The notes under the pieces were generated by a model. It saw nothing but the letters and a program-made list of their open reading frames with translations, was not told where the DNA came from and searched no databases. This document shows positions 6,882 through 14,092 of a DNA stretch of 24,482 bases, piece after piece; the first letter of the stretch is position 1, and each line of letters opens with the position of its first letter. Source of the stretch: CAZPYT01 sp964590955 (GTDB lineage: Bacteria > Patescibacteriota > WWE3 > UBA101185 > UBA10185); the NCBI GenBank assembly GCA_964590955.1, contig CAZPYT010000012.1:1-24482 (forward strand). The letters run 5' to 3'. A program made the position numbers and the translations under genes.

Positions 6882-6887
6882 AAAAAA

Positions 6888-8066
6888 ATGGCTATAACAG
6901 AATTTAATGCGGCGTTGAATCAAGTTGCTACAGAGCGCGGTATATCAGTAGAAGCTGTACTAAGCTCAATTAAACTTGCTTTGGCTTCTGCATATAAAAA
7001 AGATAGAAAAGAGCATGGTGAAAATGTAGAAGTCGAAGATGTTGTTGTTGAATTAGACGGAGATACGGGCGAAGCAAAAATACTTATGGGAGGAAAAGAT
7101 GTTACTCCATCAGGTTTTGGAAGAATTGCAGCTCAAACTGCAAAACAGGTGATTTTCCAAAAAATACGAGAAACCGAAAAAGAAGTGATTATGGGGGAGT
7201 TTAAGTCTAAGATTGGCACTATAATTGTTGCCACAGTGTTTAAAGTAGACCCTAACATCGTAGTTTTAGATTTAGGAAAATCTTATGCATATGGAATTAT
7301 GCCTCTTTCAGAACAGGTAAACTCTGAGCAGTATCGCATGAACCAGAGAATTAAGGTTTTGGTTAAAGAGATCAGAGATACCCCTAAAGGCTCGGAAATT
7401 ATTGTAAGTCGAGCTGATCCTTTGTTTATACAAAAACTTTTCGAACAGGAAGTTCCTGAAATAGCAAATGGCTCCGTTAAAATTGATGCGATTGCAAGAG
7501 AACCCGGGTCCAGAACCAAAATGGCAGTTTCATCTTCAGATGATAAAATCGATCCGGTAGGGAGTTGTGTGGGTCAAAAGGGAGTAAGAGTGCAATCAAT
7601 CATATCTGAACTTTTTGGAGAAAAGATTGATATTATCCCTTATTCAACAACTACCGAAAGATTCATAGCCGCAGCGCTATCCCCTGCTGTTGTAACTGAA
7701 GTTGTCCTTTATGACGATGAAAAAAAAGCTGTAGTAACTGTTCCTGAAGACCAACAGAGTTTAGCTATAGGTAAAGAAGGTCAAAACGCAAGACTGGCTA
7801 ATAAACTTACAAAATGGAAAATTGATATCAAAGGTTCTGCAGGCATATTCGGCGGTGATGATGTATCTACAGCTGTTGCGTCTAAGAAAGACGATCACGT
7901 TAGAGGAGTTTGGGATGACGCAATTAAAGCTACTAAAAAGATGGAAGAAGAAAAACAAAAAGAAGAAGCACAAGCTGCAGCAGAAGCGGAAAAATCTTCT
8001 GAGGTTATAGCTCCGGAAGATTCTGATGCAGTCCAAGATGTTGAAGATGCCGCGAGCAAAGAATAA
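6888..8066 (+). CDS. nusA: Transcription termination/antitermination factor NusA
   Basis: A 392-residue RNA polymerase-associated factor controlling pausing, termination and antitermination. In order: N-terminal polymerase-binding domain (FNAALNQVATERGISVEAVLSS), S1 domain around ATVFKVDPNIVVLDLG, then KH1 (DPVGSCVGQKGVRVQSII) and KH2 (DQQSLAIGKEGQNARLANKLT). A charged Ala/Glu/Lys-rich tail of about 70 residues (EEEKQKEEAQAAAEAEK) ends the protein. The ATG at 6888 is chosen because homologous sequence begins there. An upstream in-frame TTG would translate through the leader terminator. No Shine-Dalgarno site is visible. infB follows after 24 bases, as in the classic nusA-infB operon. Confidence 0.95.
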   Translation: MAITEFNAALNQVATERGISVEAVLSSIKLALASAYKKDRKEHGENVEVEDVVVELDGDTGEAKILMGGKDVTPSGFGRIAAQTAKQVIFQKIRETEKEVIMGEFKSKIGTIIVATVFKVDPNIVVLDLGKSYAYGIMPLSEQVNSEQYRMNQRIKVLVKEIRDTPKGSEIIVSRADPLFIQKLFEQEVPEIANGSVKIDAIAREPGSRTKMAVSSSDDKIDPVGSCVGQKGVRVQSIISELFGEKIDIIPYSTTTERFIAAALSPAVVTEVVLYDDEKKAVVTVPEDQQSLAIGKEGQNARLANKLTKWKIDIKGSAGIFGGDDVSTAVASKKDDHVRGVWDDAIKATKKMEEEKQKEEAQAAAEAEKSSEVIAPEDSDAVQDVEDAASKE

Positions 8067-8090
8067 AATGACTTACGGTAAGTACAATTT

Positions 8091-9173
8091 ATGCAAAATA
8101 TTAAGAATGCTGAGACAATTAAATATAGGCCTCCTATTGTCACGGTTATGGGCCATGTTGATCATGGAAAGACCAGTATTCTTGATGCGATAAGACATAC
8201 TCATGTGCAGGCAGGTGAATACGGTGGTATTACCCAGCACATTGGAGCTTATCAGATAGTTTACAAAGATAATACAATTACATTTATTGATACCCCAGGG
8301 CACGAAGCATTTACAAAAATGCGCGCTCAAGGAGGTAAGGCTGCTGATATTGTTGTTTTGGTTGTCGCAGCAGATGCAGGTGTTCAACCCCAAACCAAAG
8401 AAGCCATAATGCACGCCAGAGCGTCCGGAGCCAAAATTATTGTAGCTATAAATAAAATAGATGCTCCCGGAAGTGACCCCCAAAAAGTAAAGCAGCAATT
8501 AGCACAGGAAAATATTTTAGTTGAAGATTGGGGCGGTGCCATAATATGTATTGAAGTGTCTGCTAAACAAGGAAAGAATTTAGACAAACTTCTTGACGCT
8601 ATTATTGCTGAAGCAGAGTTGTTGGAACTTAAAAATCTGGAATCTTCAGAACTTGAAGGCATCATAATTGAATCTAAAAAGGAAAGCAAGAAAGGGATTG
8701 TAGTAACCTGTATTGTAAAAACAGGTACCCTCAAAGTGGGTGACAAGATAACAGCTAGTGGTTACATAACTAAAGTTCGCTCGTTGATGGATTTTAACGG
8801 AAAAATGATTCAGTCAGCTATTCCCAGTACTCCGGTTGAAATCATGGGCTTTAAAGAAGTTCCACAAGTAGGGGATTTGGTTGTCGAAGAGGGCAGCGAT
8901 TTGGCTGTGTTAGCTGTAGATGAAACTCGCGAAGAAATCATTGGTGTTGATACCAGCAAAGTTGTATCCATTGTATTAAGAGCTGATACCCAAGGGACTT
9001 TGGATGCAGTCAAATCAAGTTTAGCCAATCTACTTACCACTGGGGCCGGCTTGACATTTTCAATCAAGTTTTTATTGACTTCCACAGGTGATATTAGTGA
9101 TTCTGATATTATGCTTGCCCAGAACGGTGCAGGAATTGTATTAGGTTTTAATGTGAAAGTTCCTGTGTATTAA
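8091..9173 (+). CDS. infB: Translation initiation factor IF-2, N-terminal part (frameshifted)
   Basis: IF-2 delivers initiator tRNA to the ribosome. All G motifs are present: GHVDHGKT (residues 21-28), GGITQHIGAY, DTPGHEAF, NKID and VSAKQGKN. A beta-barrel domain and the start of domain 3 follow. The long N-terminal region of most IF-2 proteins is absent; the G domain begins almost at the ATG. The frame ends prematurely after GFNVKVPVY, in the middle of a conserved segment. The rest of the protein continues in the -1 frame (see next entry). Inserting one base near 9168 would give about 497 residues with normal spacing. It is co-transcribed with nusA. Confidence 0.9.
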   Translation: MQNIKNAETIKYRPPIVTVMGHVDHGKTSILDAIRHTHVQAGEYGGITQHIGAYQIVYKDNTITFIDTPGHEAFTKMRAQGGKAADIVVLVVAADAGVQPQTKEAIMHARASGAKIIVAINKIDAPGSDPQKVKQQLAQENILVEDWGGAIICIEVSAKQGKNLDKLLDAIIAEAELLELKNLESSELEGIIIESKKESKKGIVVTCIVKTGTLKVGDKITASGYITKVRSLMDFNGKMIQSAIPSTPVEIMGFKEVPQVGDLVVEEGSDLAVLAVDETREEIIGVDTSKVVSIVLRADTQGTLDAVKSSLANLLTTGAGLTFSIKFLLTSTGDISDSDIMLAQNGAGIVLGFNVKVPVY

Positions 9174-9190
9174 GAGATTTATCAAGAGAT

Positions 9191-9580
9191 TTGGGAGTTG
9201 TAGTAAAGACATATAGTACTATTTACGAACTGATAGATGAGGTAAAGGATTTGCTTGAAGGTACAGCATTATCAGAGGAGAAAAAAGTTAAAGGCAGGGC
9301 GCAGATTATTAAAATATTTAAGCTTGAATCCGGTGATAAGGTGCTTGGCTGTAAAATTGAGTTTGGTAAGTTTAAGGAAAAGAGTCGAATAGCAATTTAT
9401 GATAAAAATCCAACAGACATTCAAGATTTGATGAGCGAGGCACTATATATTGGCTCAGTCAAAAAAATTAAGGTTGGAAGAGATGACGCAGCTGAAATCT
9501 CAAAAGGTAAAGAGTGCGGTATTTTATTGAGACCTCAGTTTGATGATGTTCAAAAAGAAATGTGGATAGAGGTTTTGTAA
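9191..9580 (+). pseudogene. infB: Translation initiation factor IF-2, C-terminal part in the -1 frame
   Basis: The open frame reads LGVVVKTYSTIYELIDEVKDLLEG and continues through IF-2 domains 3-4 (EKKVKGRAQIIKIFK, ISKGKECGILLRPQFDD) to a normal C-terminus. The homologous reading extends upstream of the TTG at 9191 as VLRDLSRDLG, so it overlaps the stop of the first part. With a one-base correction, the distance from GFNV to YSTIY is 19 residues, equal to E. coli IF-2. This fragment has no start codon context of its own and is almost certainly not a separate gene. Possible causes are an assembly error, a real mutation or recoding; infB is essential, so an error is most likely. Confidence 0.85.
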
Positions 9581-9638
9581 TAGTTCGATAATCCCTTAAT
9601 TGCAGCATAATATTCTAAAAATTATTTTACTCACCCCG

Positions 9639-9667
9639 TTGACCAACTAGTAGCCTTATAGTATAAT
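9639..9667 (+). promoter_or_regulatory. Consensus promoter upstream of the DHH-like gene
   Basis: TTGACC (9639-9644), a 17-base spacer and a perfect TATAAT (9662-9667) form the best sigma-70 promoter in the window. Transcription would start near 9674, leaving a leader of about 54 bases without a clear Shine-Dalgarno site. Confidence 0.7.
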
Positions 9668-9727
9668 CGCGTGGTTTAAAAAAAGAAAGCATTTTTAAGA
9701 AATTTAGCCCAATTTGGCAATTTCAAT

Positions 9728-10393
9728 ATGACCAGTGATCAAAATCTAGGGGAGAGGATTGGATCCCTTATTAAAAAATCTAATACTGTAGCAGTAATAC
9801 CTTCAAGACTTGCGGGGGATGACCCTTTTTACGCTGCAGTTGCAATGTATTATATGCTTAAGGAGCAGGGAAAATCAGTTCAAATTCTTTATAAGGGTAA
9901 ACTTCCTGATGGTTCAGGTGCTGTTATTGCTGAAGATCAGATAACTACAGAAATTAAAGATAGAAGTTTGTATGTTTCTATAGATTATTCAGGGACCCAA
10001 GCTGCAAAAGTACATTATTCAACTGAAAATGATGTCCTACATCTTCGTATTGCCCCAATTCCTTCTAATTATGATAAAGACCAGAGAATAGCTGCAAAAG
10101 TTACCGGTCAGGAATTTGATTTAGTGATAACAGTAGGTGCTCTTAATATTGGTGACTTAGGTAATGTCTATGAGCATCTCGATATGGCTTCTAAAATGGC
10201 CAAAATTCTCAATATTGATAATACAAATAAAAATGAAAGGTTTGGTTACATAAATATTATTGATGCGTCAGTTTCCAGCTTATCGATGCTACTGTTTCAA
10301 AAAAGCATTACATGGGGTTTAACACCCAATGATAAGGCCGCAAAGGCACTTTTGAAGGGGATAGAGACCAAAGAGCCGAAGTTTCGTAATTGA
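9728..10393 (+). CDS. Degenerate DHH/NrnA-like protein, probably non-catalytic
   Basis: A 221-residue protein whose N-terminus (residues 19-55) aligns with the DHH phosphoesterase fold of NrnA/RecJ-type enzymes. The usual VTHxNPDGDAIGSALALY reads VIPSRLAGDDPFYAAVAMY. The first His and Asp of the metal site are gone, and only the second Asp is kept. The expected DHH triad is also absent (INIIDASVSSLSMLL in that area), and the C-terminal DHHA1 domain is missing. It sits between infB and rpsO, where many bacteria carry a DHH/nrnA gene near rbfA and truB. It is therefore probably a positional remnant turned into a pseudoenzyme. Retained nuclease activity is unlikely. Its own strong promoter argues that it is expressed. 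Confidence 0.6.
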   Translation: MTSDQNLGERIGSLIKKSNTVAVIPSRLAGDDPFYAAVAMYYMLKEQGKSVQILYKGKLPDGSGAVIAEDQITTEIKDRSLYVSIDYSGTQAAKVHYSTENDVLHLRIAPIPSNYDKDQRIAAKVTGQEFDLVITVGALNIGDLGNVYEHLDMASKMAKILNIDNTNKNERFGYINIIDASVSSLSMLLFQKSITWGLTPNDKAAKALLKGIETKEPKFRN

Positions 10394-10395
10394 GG

Positions 10396-10424
10396 TTGCT
10401 CTCAAAGGAAAAATCTGATAAGAT
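10396..10424 (+). promoter_or_regulatory. Promoter of rpsO
   Basis: TTGCTC (10396-10401), a 17-base spacer and TAAGAT (10419-10424) preceded by an extended TG. The predicted start near 10431 lies at or just before the rpsO ATG, consistent with a leaderless message. Confidence 0.5.
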
Positions 10425-10435
10425 GATTGATGCTT

Positions 10436-10705
10436 ATGGCATTACAAAAACAAGTAAAACAAAAAATTATTAAGTCGGCGCAGTTTCATAATACTGATAC
10501 AGGTTCCCCCGAAGTACAGATAAGTCTGCTCACTGAAAAAATTGCCAGTTTGTCCACTCACCTTAAAAAACACAAGAAGGATAACCACTCAAGACGTGGT
10601 TTGCTTCAGATGGTTAACAAAAGAAGGAGACTTTTGGCTTACTTAAAAGGTAAAGACGCTGAAAGATATAGCTCGCTTCTCGAAAAACTGGAGCTTAATA
10701 AGTAG
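10436..10705 (+). CDS. rpsO: 30S ribosomal protein S15
   Basis: Primary 16S rRNA-binding protein of the small subunit platform, 89 residues from the ATG at 10436. The signature HNTDTGSPEVQISLLTEKI and the C-terminal stretch KKHKKDNHSRRGLLQMVNKRRRLLAYLK are canonical. The start is ambiguous: ATG at 10430 or 10436, or TTG at 10427. ATG 10436 gives MALQKQ, closest to the family. An AAAGGA at 10404-10409 is too distant for these starts, and the promoter predicts transcription starting near 10431. pnp follows after a structured gap, the classical rpsO-pnp pair. Confidence 0.96.
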   Translation: MALQKQVKQKIIKSAQFHNTDTGSPEVQISLLTEKIASLSTHLKKHKKDNHSRRGLLQMVNKRRRLLAYLKGKDAERYSSLLEKLELNK

Positions 10706-10734
10706 ATAGTTTTTTAGGGAAATTTACATAAGGG

Positions 10735-10791
10735 TTAAGATGAGGAATATTTTTTATGAAAGTGTCGTAGAAAATATCTCTCTGATCTTAA
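10735..10791 (+). promoter_or_regulatory. Long hairpin in the rpsO-pnp intergenic region
   Basis: TTAAGAT (10735-10741) pairs with ATCTTAA (10785-10791) and ATATTTT (10747-10753) with AAAATAT (10771-10777). The intervening GAGG can pair with TCTC, with a small bulge. The result is a stem of about 18 bp with a 17-base apical loop. In E. coli the same interval carries a hairpin cut by RNase III and used by PNPase to repress its own mRNA. Similar autocontrol here is inferred from position and structure. Confidence 0.55.
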
Positions 10792-10820
10792 TCTGATTTG
10801 TCTGATCCCTCATAATAAAA

Positions 10821-13052
10821 ATGAATAGTGAAATAATATATAAAGAAATTGAATTTGAAGGTAAAAAGTTAAGTTTGGAAACAGGTAAACTGGCTAAGAT
10901 GTCAAATATGGCTGTTAAAGCTTCCTATGGCGATACAGTAGTACTTGTGACTGTGGTATCAGGCGGTTTGGATCCTGAAACAGACTTTTTTCCTCTGACA
11001 GTAAACTATCAGGAGAAATATTATGCAAGCGGTAGAGTGAAAAACTCAAGATATCAAAAGAGAGATGGCCGCGGTACTGATGACGCTGTTATTGCGGGTA
11101 GAGTTATTGATCATGCAATTAGACCGCTTTTTCCTTCTGATTTTATGGATGAAGTTCAGATTATTTCCACCGTTTTATCCTATGATGAAGAGTGCGACCC
11201 AAAATATTTGAGTATGATTGCAACCTCTGCAGCGTTGCACGCTTCTGATGTTCCTTGGGATGGCCCGATGGCTACACTAAATGTCGGTTATATAAATGGT
11301 GATTATGTTCTTAGTCCGACAAGAAAACAACTGAGTGAACAAAGCGAGCTTGATATGACTATTTCTTTTGTAGGAAAAGACAAGAGATTTTTAGCATTGG
11401 AAGCAGAAGCCAATATCTTGTCTGAAGAGAAAATTTTAGGAGCCATTGAACATGCAAGAAACAAGTCTGATGTAATTTTTAATTTTGTTTCTGATTTTGC
11501 AAAAGCTGTAAATCCAAAAGCCGAAAAATATGAATATACCTCAAAAGCATTAGGTGAAGATGTATACAAAGCTGTATCAGACGTTGCCGAAGCCAAGATA
11601 AAAAAACTCATGAAAGCCGGTATGGAAAAAGATGAACTGGAAGAAAAGCTTGATAGTATTTCTGAAGAAGTTTACTCAAAACTTGAAGGAAAATTCAAAA
11701 AATTAGATATGACCGCTGTTATAACGGATATTAAGAAGAATACCCTTCAAAATCAGATTTTAGAAACCGAGAAAAGACCTGATGGTCGCGGTATAAAAGA
11801 AATCAGACCATTGAGCGGTGAAGTAGGGTTTTTACCTAGAACTCATGGTAGCGCTCTATTTACAAGAGGAATAACTCAGTCATTAACTACGGCTACTTTA
11901 GCCTCTCCCGCACTTGAATTATTGATAGAAGATATGCGAGGCGAATCATCAAAGAGATATATGCACCATTACAACTTTCCTCCATTTTCAGGCGGTGTGA
12001 CCGGTAAGGTTGGCTTCCCCAAAAATAGAGAGATCGGGCACGGAATGATAGGTGAAAATGGTTTAAGACCGGTAATTCCTTCTCAAAAAGATTTTCCTTA
12101 TACAATACTTGTTACAACTGAAATATTATCTTCTAGCGGGTCCACATCGATGGCTGCGACTTGCGGATCTACACTCGCCTTGATGGATGCAGGAGTGCCT
12201 ATAAAAGATATGGTTGGAGGAATTGGCGTAGGTCTTATCGCAAACGAGGATTTTAGCCAAAAACTAATTGTGACAGATTTAGCCTATATGGAAGATGCTT
12301 TTGGTTTGCTAGATTTTAAAATGACAGGTACAGAAACCGGTGTAACTGCAATTCAGTGCGATATGAAGTCTCCCGGAATTCCTTTTGATTTGCTCCCGAA
12401 AATTATTGATCAATCACGAGAAGGCAGACTTGAAGTCCTTAAATTTATGAAAACGATTATTGATAAACCTAGAGCGGATGTCTCTGCATATGCACCAAAG
12501 TCAGAGTCGTTGAAAATTGAAGTTGATCAGATTGGCATGGTGATTGGAACCGGGGGCAAAACTATTAAAGAAATTCAAGAAAGAACAGATACGGAAATTG
12601 CCATAGAAGAAGATGGTACTGTTGTTGTTTCCGGTATTAATAAAGAAAATGTTACAAAAGCAGCTGATATAGTCAGAAATATGACGAGAGAAATTCACGC
12701 TGATGAAGTTTTTGATGGCGTTGTAGAAGAAGTAGTTGATTTTGGAGCTTTTGTAGAAATATTGCCCGGTAAGGTGGGTTTACTTCATATTAGTGAATTA
12801 TCCAATGGCTTTGTAAATAAAGTAGAAGATATTCTAAAAGCCGGAGATACAGTAAAAGTAAAAGTTTTAGAAGTCGGACGTGACGGTAAAATAAGCCTCT
12901 CGAAAAAAGCACTTGAAGAAGGTTATGTGAAGAGAGAACGTCCTGCCGGCAGAGGCGGACGCGGCGGATTTGATCGCGGTCCACGTGCCGGTAGAGGCAG
13001 GTCTGATAGAGACGGCGGTCACGGCGGGAGTTCAAGACCTCCAAGAAGGTAA
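10821..13052 (+). CDS. pnp: Polyribonucleotide nucleotidyltransferase (PNPase)
   Basis: A 743-residue phosphorolytic 3'-5' exoribonuclease, normally a trimer. Two RNase PH domains flank a helical linker. The second carries RTHGSALFTRGITQSL, the phosphate-site region SSSGSTSMAATCGSTLALMDAG, and catalytic Asp, Asp and Lys in EDAFGLLDFKMTG (about residues 491-499). A KH domain (IGTGGKTIKEIQ, about 565-625) and an S1 domain (about 632-703; VVDFGAFVEILPGKVGLLHIS) follow. The last 40 residues are an Arg/Gly-rich tail (GRGGRGG, GRGRSDRDGG), unusual for PNPase and likely to add RNA binding. There is no Shine-Dalgarno site; a weak -10 (CATAAT, 10811-10816) lies just before the ATG. Confidence 0.97.
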   Translation: MNSEIIYKEIEFEGKKLSLETGKLAKMSNMAVKASYGDTVVLVTVVSGGLDPETDFFPLTVNYQEKYYASGRVKNSRYQKRDGRGTDDAVIAGRVIDHAIRPLFPSDFMDEVQIISTVLSYDEECDPKYLSMIATSAALHASDVPWDGPMATLNVGYINGDYVLSPTRKQLSEQSELDMTISFVGKDKRFLALEAEANILSEEKILGAIEHARNKSDVIFNFVSDFAKAVNPKAEKYEYTSKALGEDVYKAVSDVAEAKIKKLMKAGMEKDELEEKLDSISEEVYSKLEGKFKKLDMTAVITDIKKNTLQNQILETEKRPDGRGIKEIRPLSGEVGFLPRTHGSALFTRGITQSLTTATLASPALELLIEDMRGESSKRYMHHYNFPPFSGGVTGKVGFPKNREIGHGMIGENGLRPVIPSQKDFPYTILVTTEILSSSGSTSMAATCGSTLALMDAGVPIKDMVGGIGVGLIANEDFSQKLIVTDLAYMEDAFGLLDFKMTGTETGVTAIQCDMKSPGIPFDLLPKIIDQSREGRLEVLKFMKTIIDKPRADVSAYAPKSESLKIEVDQIGMVIGTGGKTIKEIQERTDTEIAIEEDGTVVVSGINKENVTKAADIVRNMTREIHADEVFDGVVEEVVDFGAFVEILPGKVGLLHISELSNGFVNKVEDILKAGDTVKVKVLEVGRDGKISLSKKALEEGYVKRERPAGRGGRGGFDRGPRAGRGRSDRDGGHGGSSRPPRR

Positions 13053-13077
13053 GATCTACCAAAACAAAAGGATTTGA

Positions 13078-13086
13078 TGGTAAAAT
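13078..13086 (+). promoter_or_regulatory. Extended -10 element before the zinc-ribbon membrane protein gene
   Basis: TG-G-TAAAAT, hexamer at 13081-13086. The predicted start is 13093, one base before the ATG at 13094, so the message would be leaderless. No clear -35 is seen. Confidence 0.45.
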
Positions 13087-13093
13087 TCTATTG

Positions 13094-14092
13094 ATGAAGC
13101 GTATCTGCCCTAAATGTGAAAATGTACTTAAAGATCATGAATGCTATTTTTGCCATAACTGTGGTGAAAAGCTTGATGACCATCTGATAAAGCGCTCAGT
13201 AACGTTTATTCCTAAGACAACATATTTGTCTTCTGAAAAAAGTACTCCGAAAGTTTCACTAAATTTTAAGAATTTAAACAAAAATGTTCAGCTTGCGCTT
13301 GGTATTATAATTTCGTTATTTATTTTATCAACTCTCGCTTTTTTTATAACAAGATACATCTCTAAACCGGAGAAAGATGCCTCTACTTTTCAAAATGCAA
13401 CCGGTATGCAAAGAGTTTATGTAAACTCTGTAGATATTGGTTATTCAAATGAAAATATTGTTTTTGGATCCAATGACATTACAAAGTATGTTCCTGTGAA
13501 TGTTGATTTTTATATTGAAGGGGTAAATTTGAATGAATTTATTGAAGTTCTCACCGGTAAAGGTGAGCTTAGTTATTTTAAAGATAATTTTGGAATAGAA
13601 TCTACTTCGCGGTTTGCACTATTTGGCAAAAATTATGACGACGCTTGGCGCTATGCAATTGTTTTAGATTCTACACCCGAGCAAATTGAAGATATAATAA
13701 GAAATAAAGCCGTACAAAAAATATTAGAGGATCCTGATATTAAGGAGTCCACAGATTCTCAAAATATTGAAGTAAGATTAAATGGTGATTTATTGACGTT
13801 AGAAATAATCGGCAGCAAATTAATAATCACTAATTACACTCCTTTTATCCAAGAGATCATACAGTCATCTACCGGAATTGCTAAGAACGTAACACACAAT
13901 CCGAAATACAGCAGCTATAGTGCATTTTTACCCCAGTCAGGTCAACTTATAGTTATGAATTTTCTGGAGGATTTTGATTCTTTGTACGATTTATTAAAAA
14001 CGTTTAATATTCCTCAAGAGACTGATAAAATACTTGCACCGGTAATAGAGAAAAAGTATGTAAAGTTTGTAATTAGGAAAAATGAGCGATAA
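13094..14092 (+). CDS. Zinc-ribbon, single-pass membrane protein (function unknown)
   Basis: A 332-residue protein. The N-terminal zinc ribbon (residues 1-25) carries CPKC and CHNCG. A linker leads to one transmembrane helix (about residues 65-89; LALGIIISLFILSTLAFFI), followed by an extracytoplasmic domain of about 240 residues that I do not recognise. By topology the ribbon is cytoplasmic. The extracytoplasmic part has repeated features of a folded domain (YAIVLDSTPEQIEDII, LLTLEIIGSKLIITNY) similar in style to DUF3352-like proteins, but this is only a resemblance. The ATG at 13094 is favoured over TTG at 13091. The last 11 bases overlap the downstream Lon-like gene, so the two are translated together and may work together. 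Confidence 0.75.
   Translation: MKRICPKCENVLKDHECYFCHNCGEKLDDHLIKRSVTFIPKTTYLSSEKSTPKVSLNFKNLNKNVQLALGIIISLFILSTLAFFITRYISKPEKDASTFQNATGMQRVYVNSVDIGYSNENIVFGSNDITKYVPVNVDFYIEGVNLNEFIEVLTGKGELSYFKDNFGIESTSRFALFGKNYDDAWRYAIVLDSTPEQIEDIIRNKAVQKILEDPDIKESTDSQNIEVRLNGDLLTLEIIGSKLIITNYTPFIQEIIQSSTGIAKNVTHNPKYSSYSAFLPQSGQLIVMNFLEDFDSLYDLLKTFNIPQETDKILAPVIEKKYVKFVIRKNER

Noticed and set aside
6834..6887. Upstream TTG start for nusA
   Set aside because: It would add residues without homology and translate through the leader terminator; the ATG at 6888 fits the NusA N-terminus.
8073..8498. 141-codon minus-strand frame over the start of infB
   Set aside because: It lies opposite the conserved G domain of IF-2 and shows no protein family features.
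9160..9175. Programmed -1 frameshift in infB
   Set aside because: No slippery heptamer or downstream pseudoknot is visible, so recoding is not supported; a missing base is more likely.
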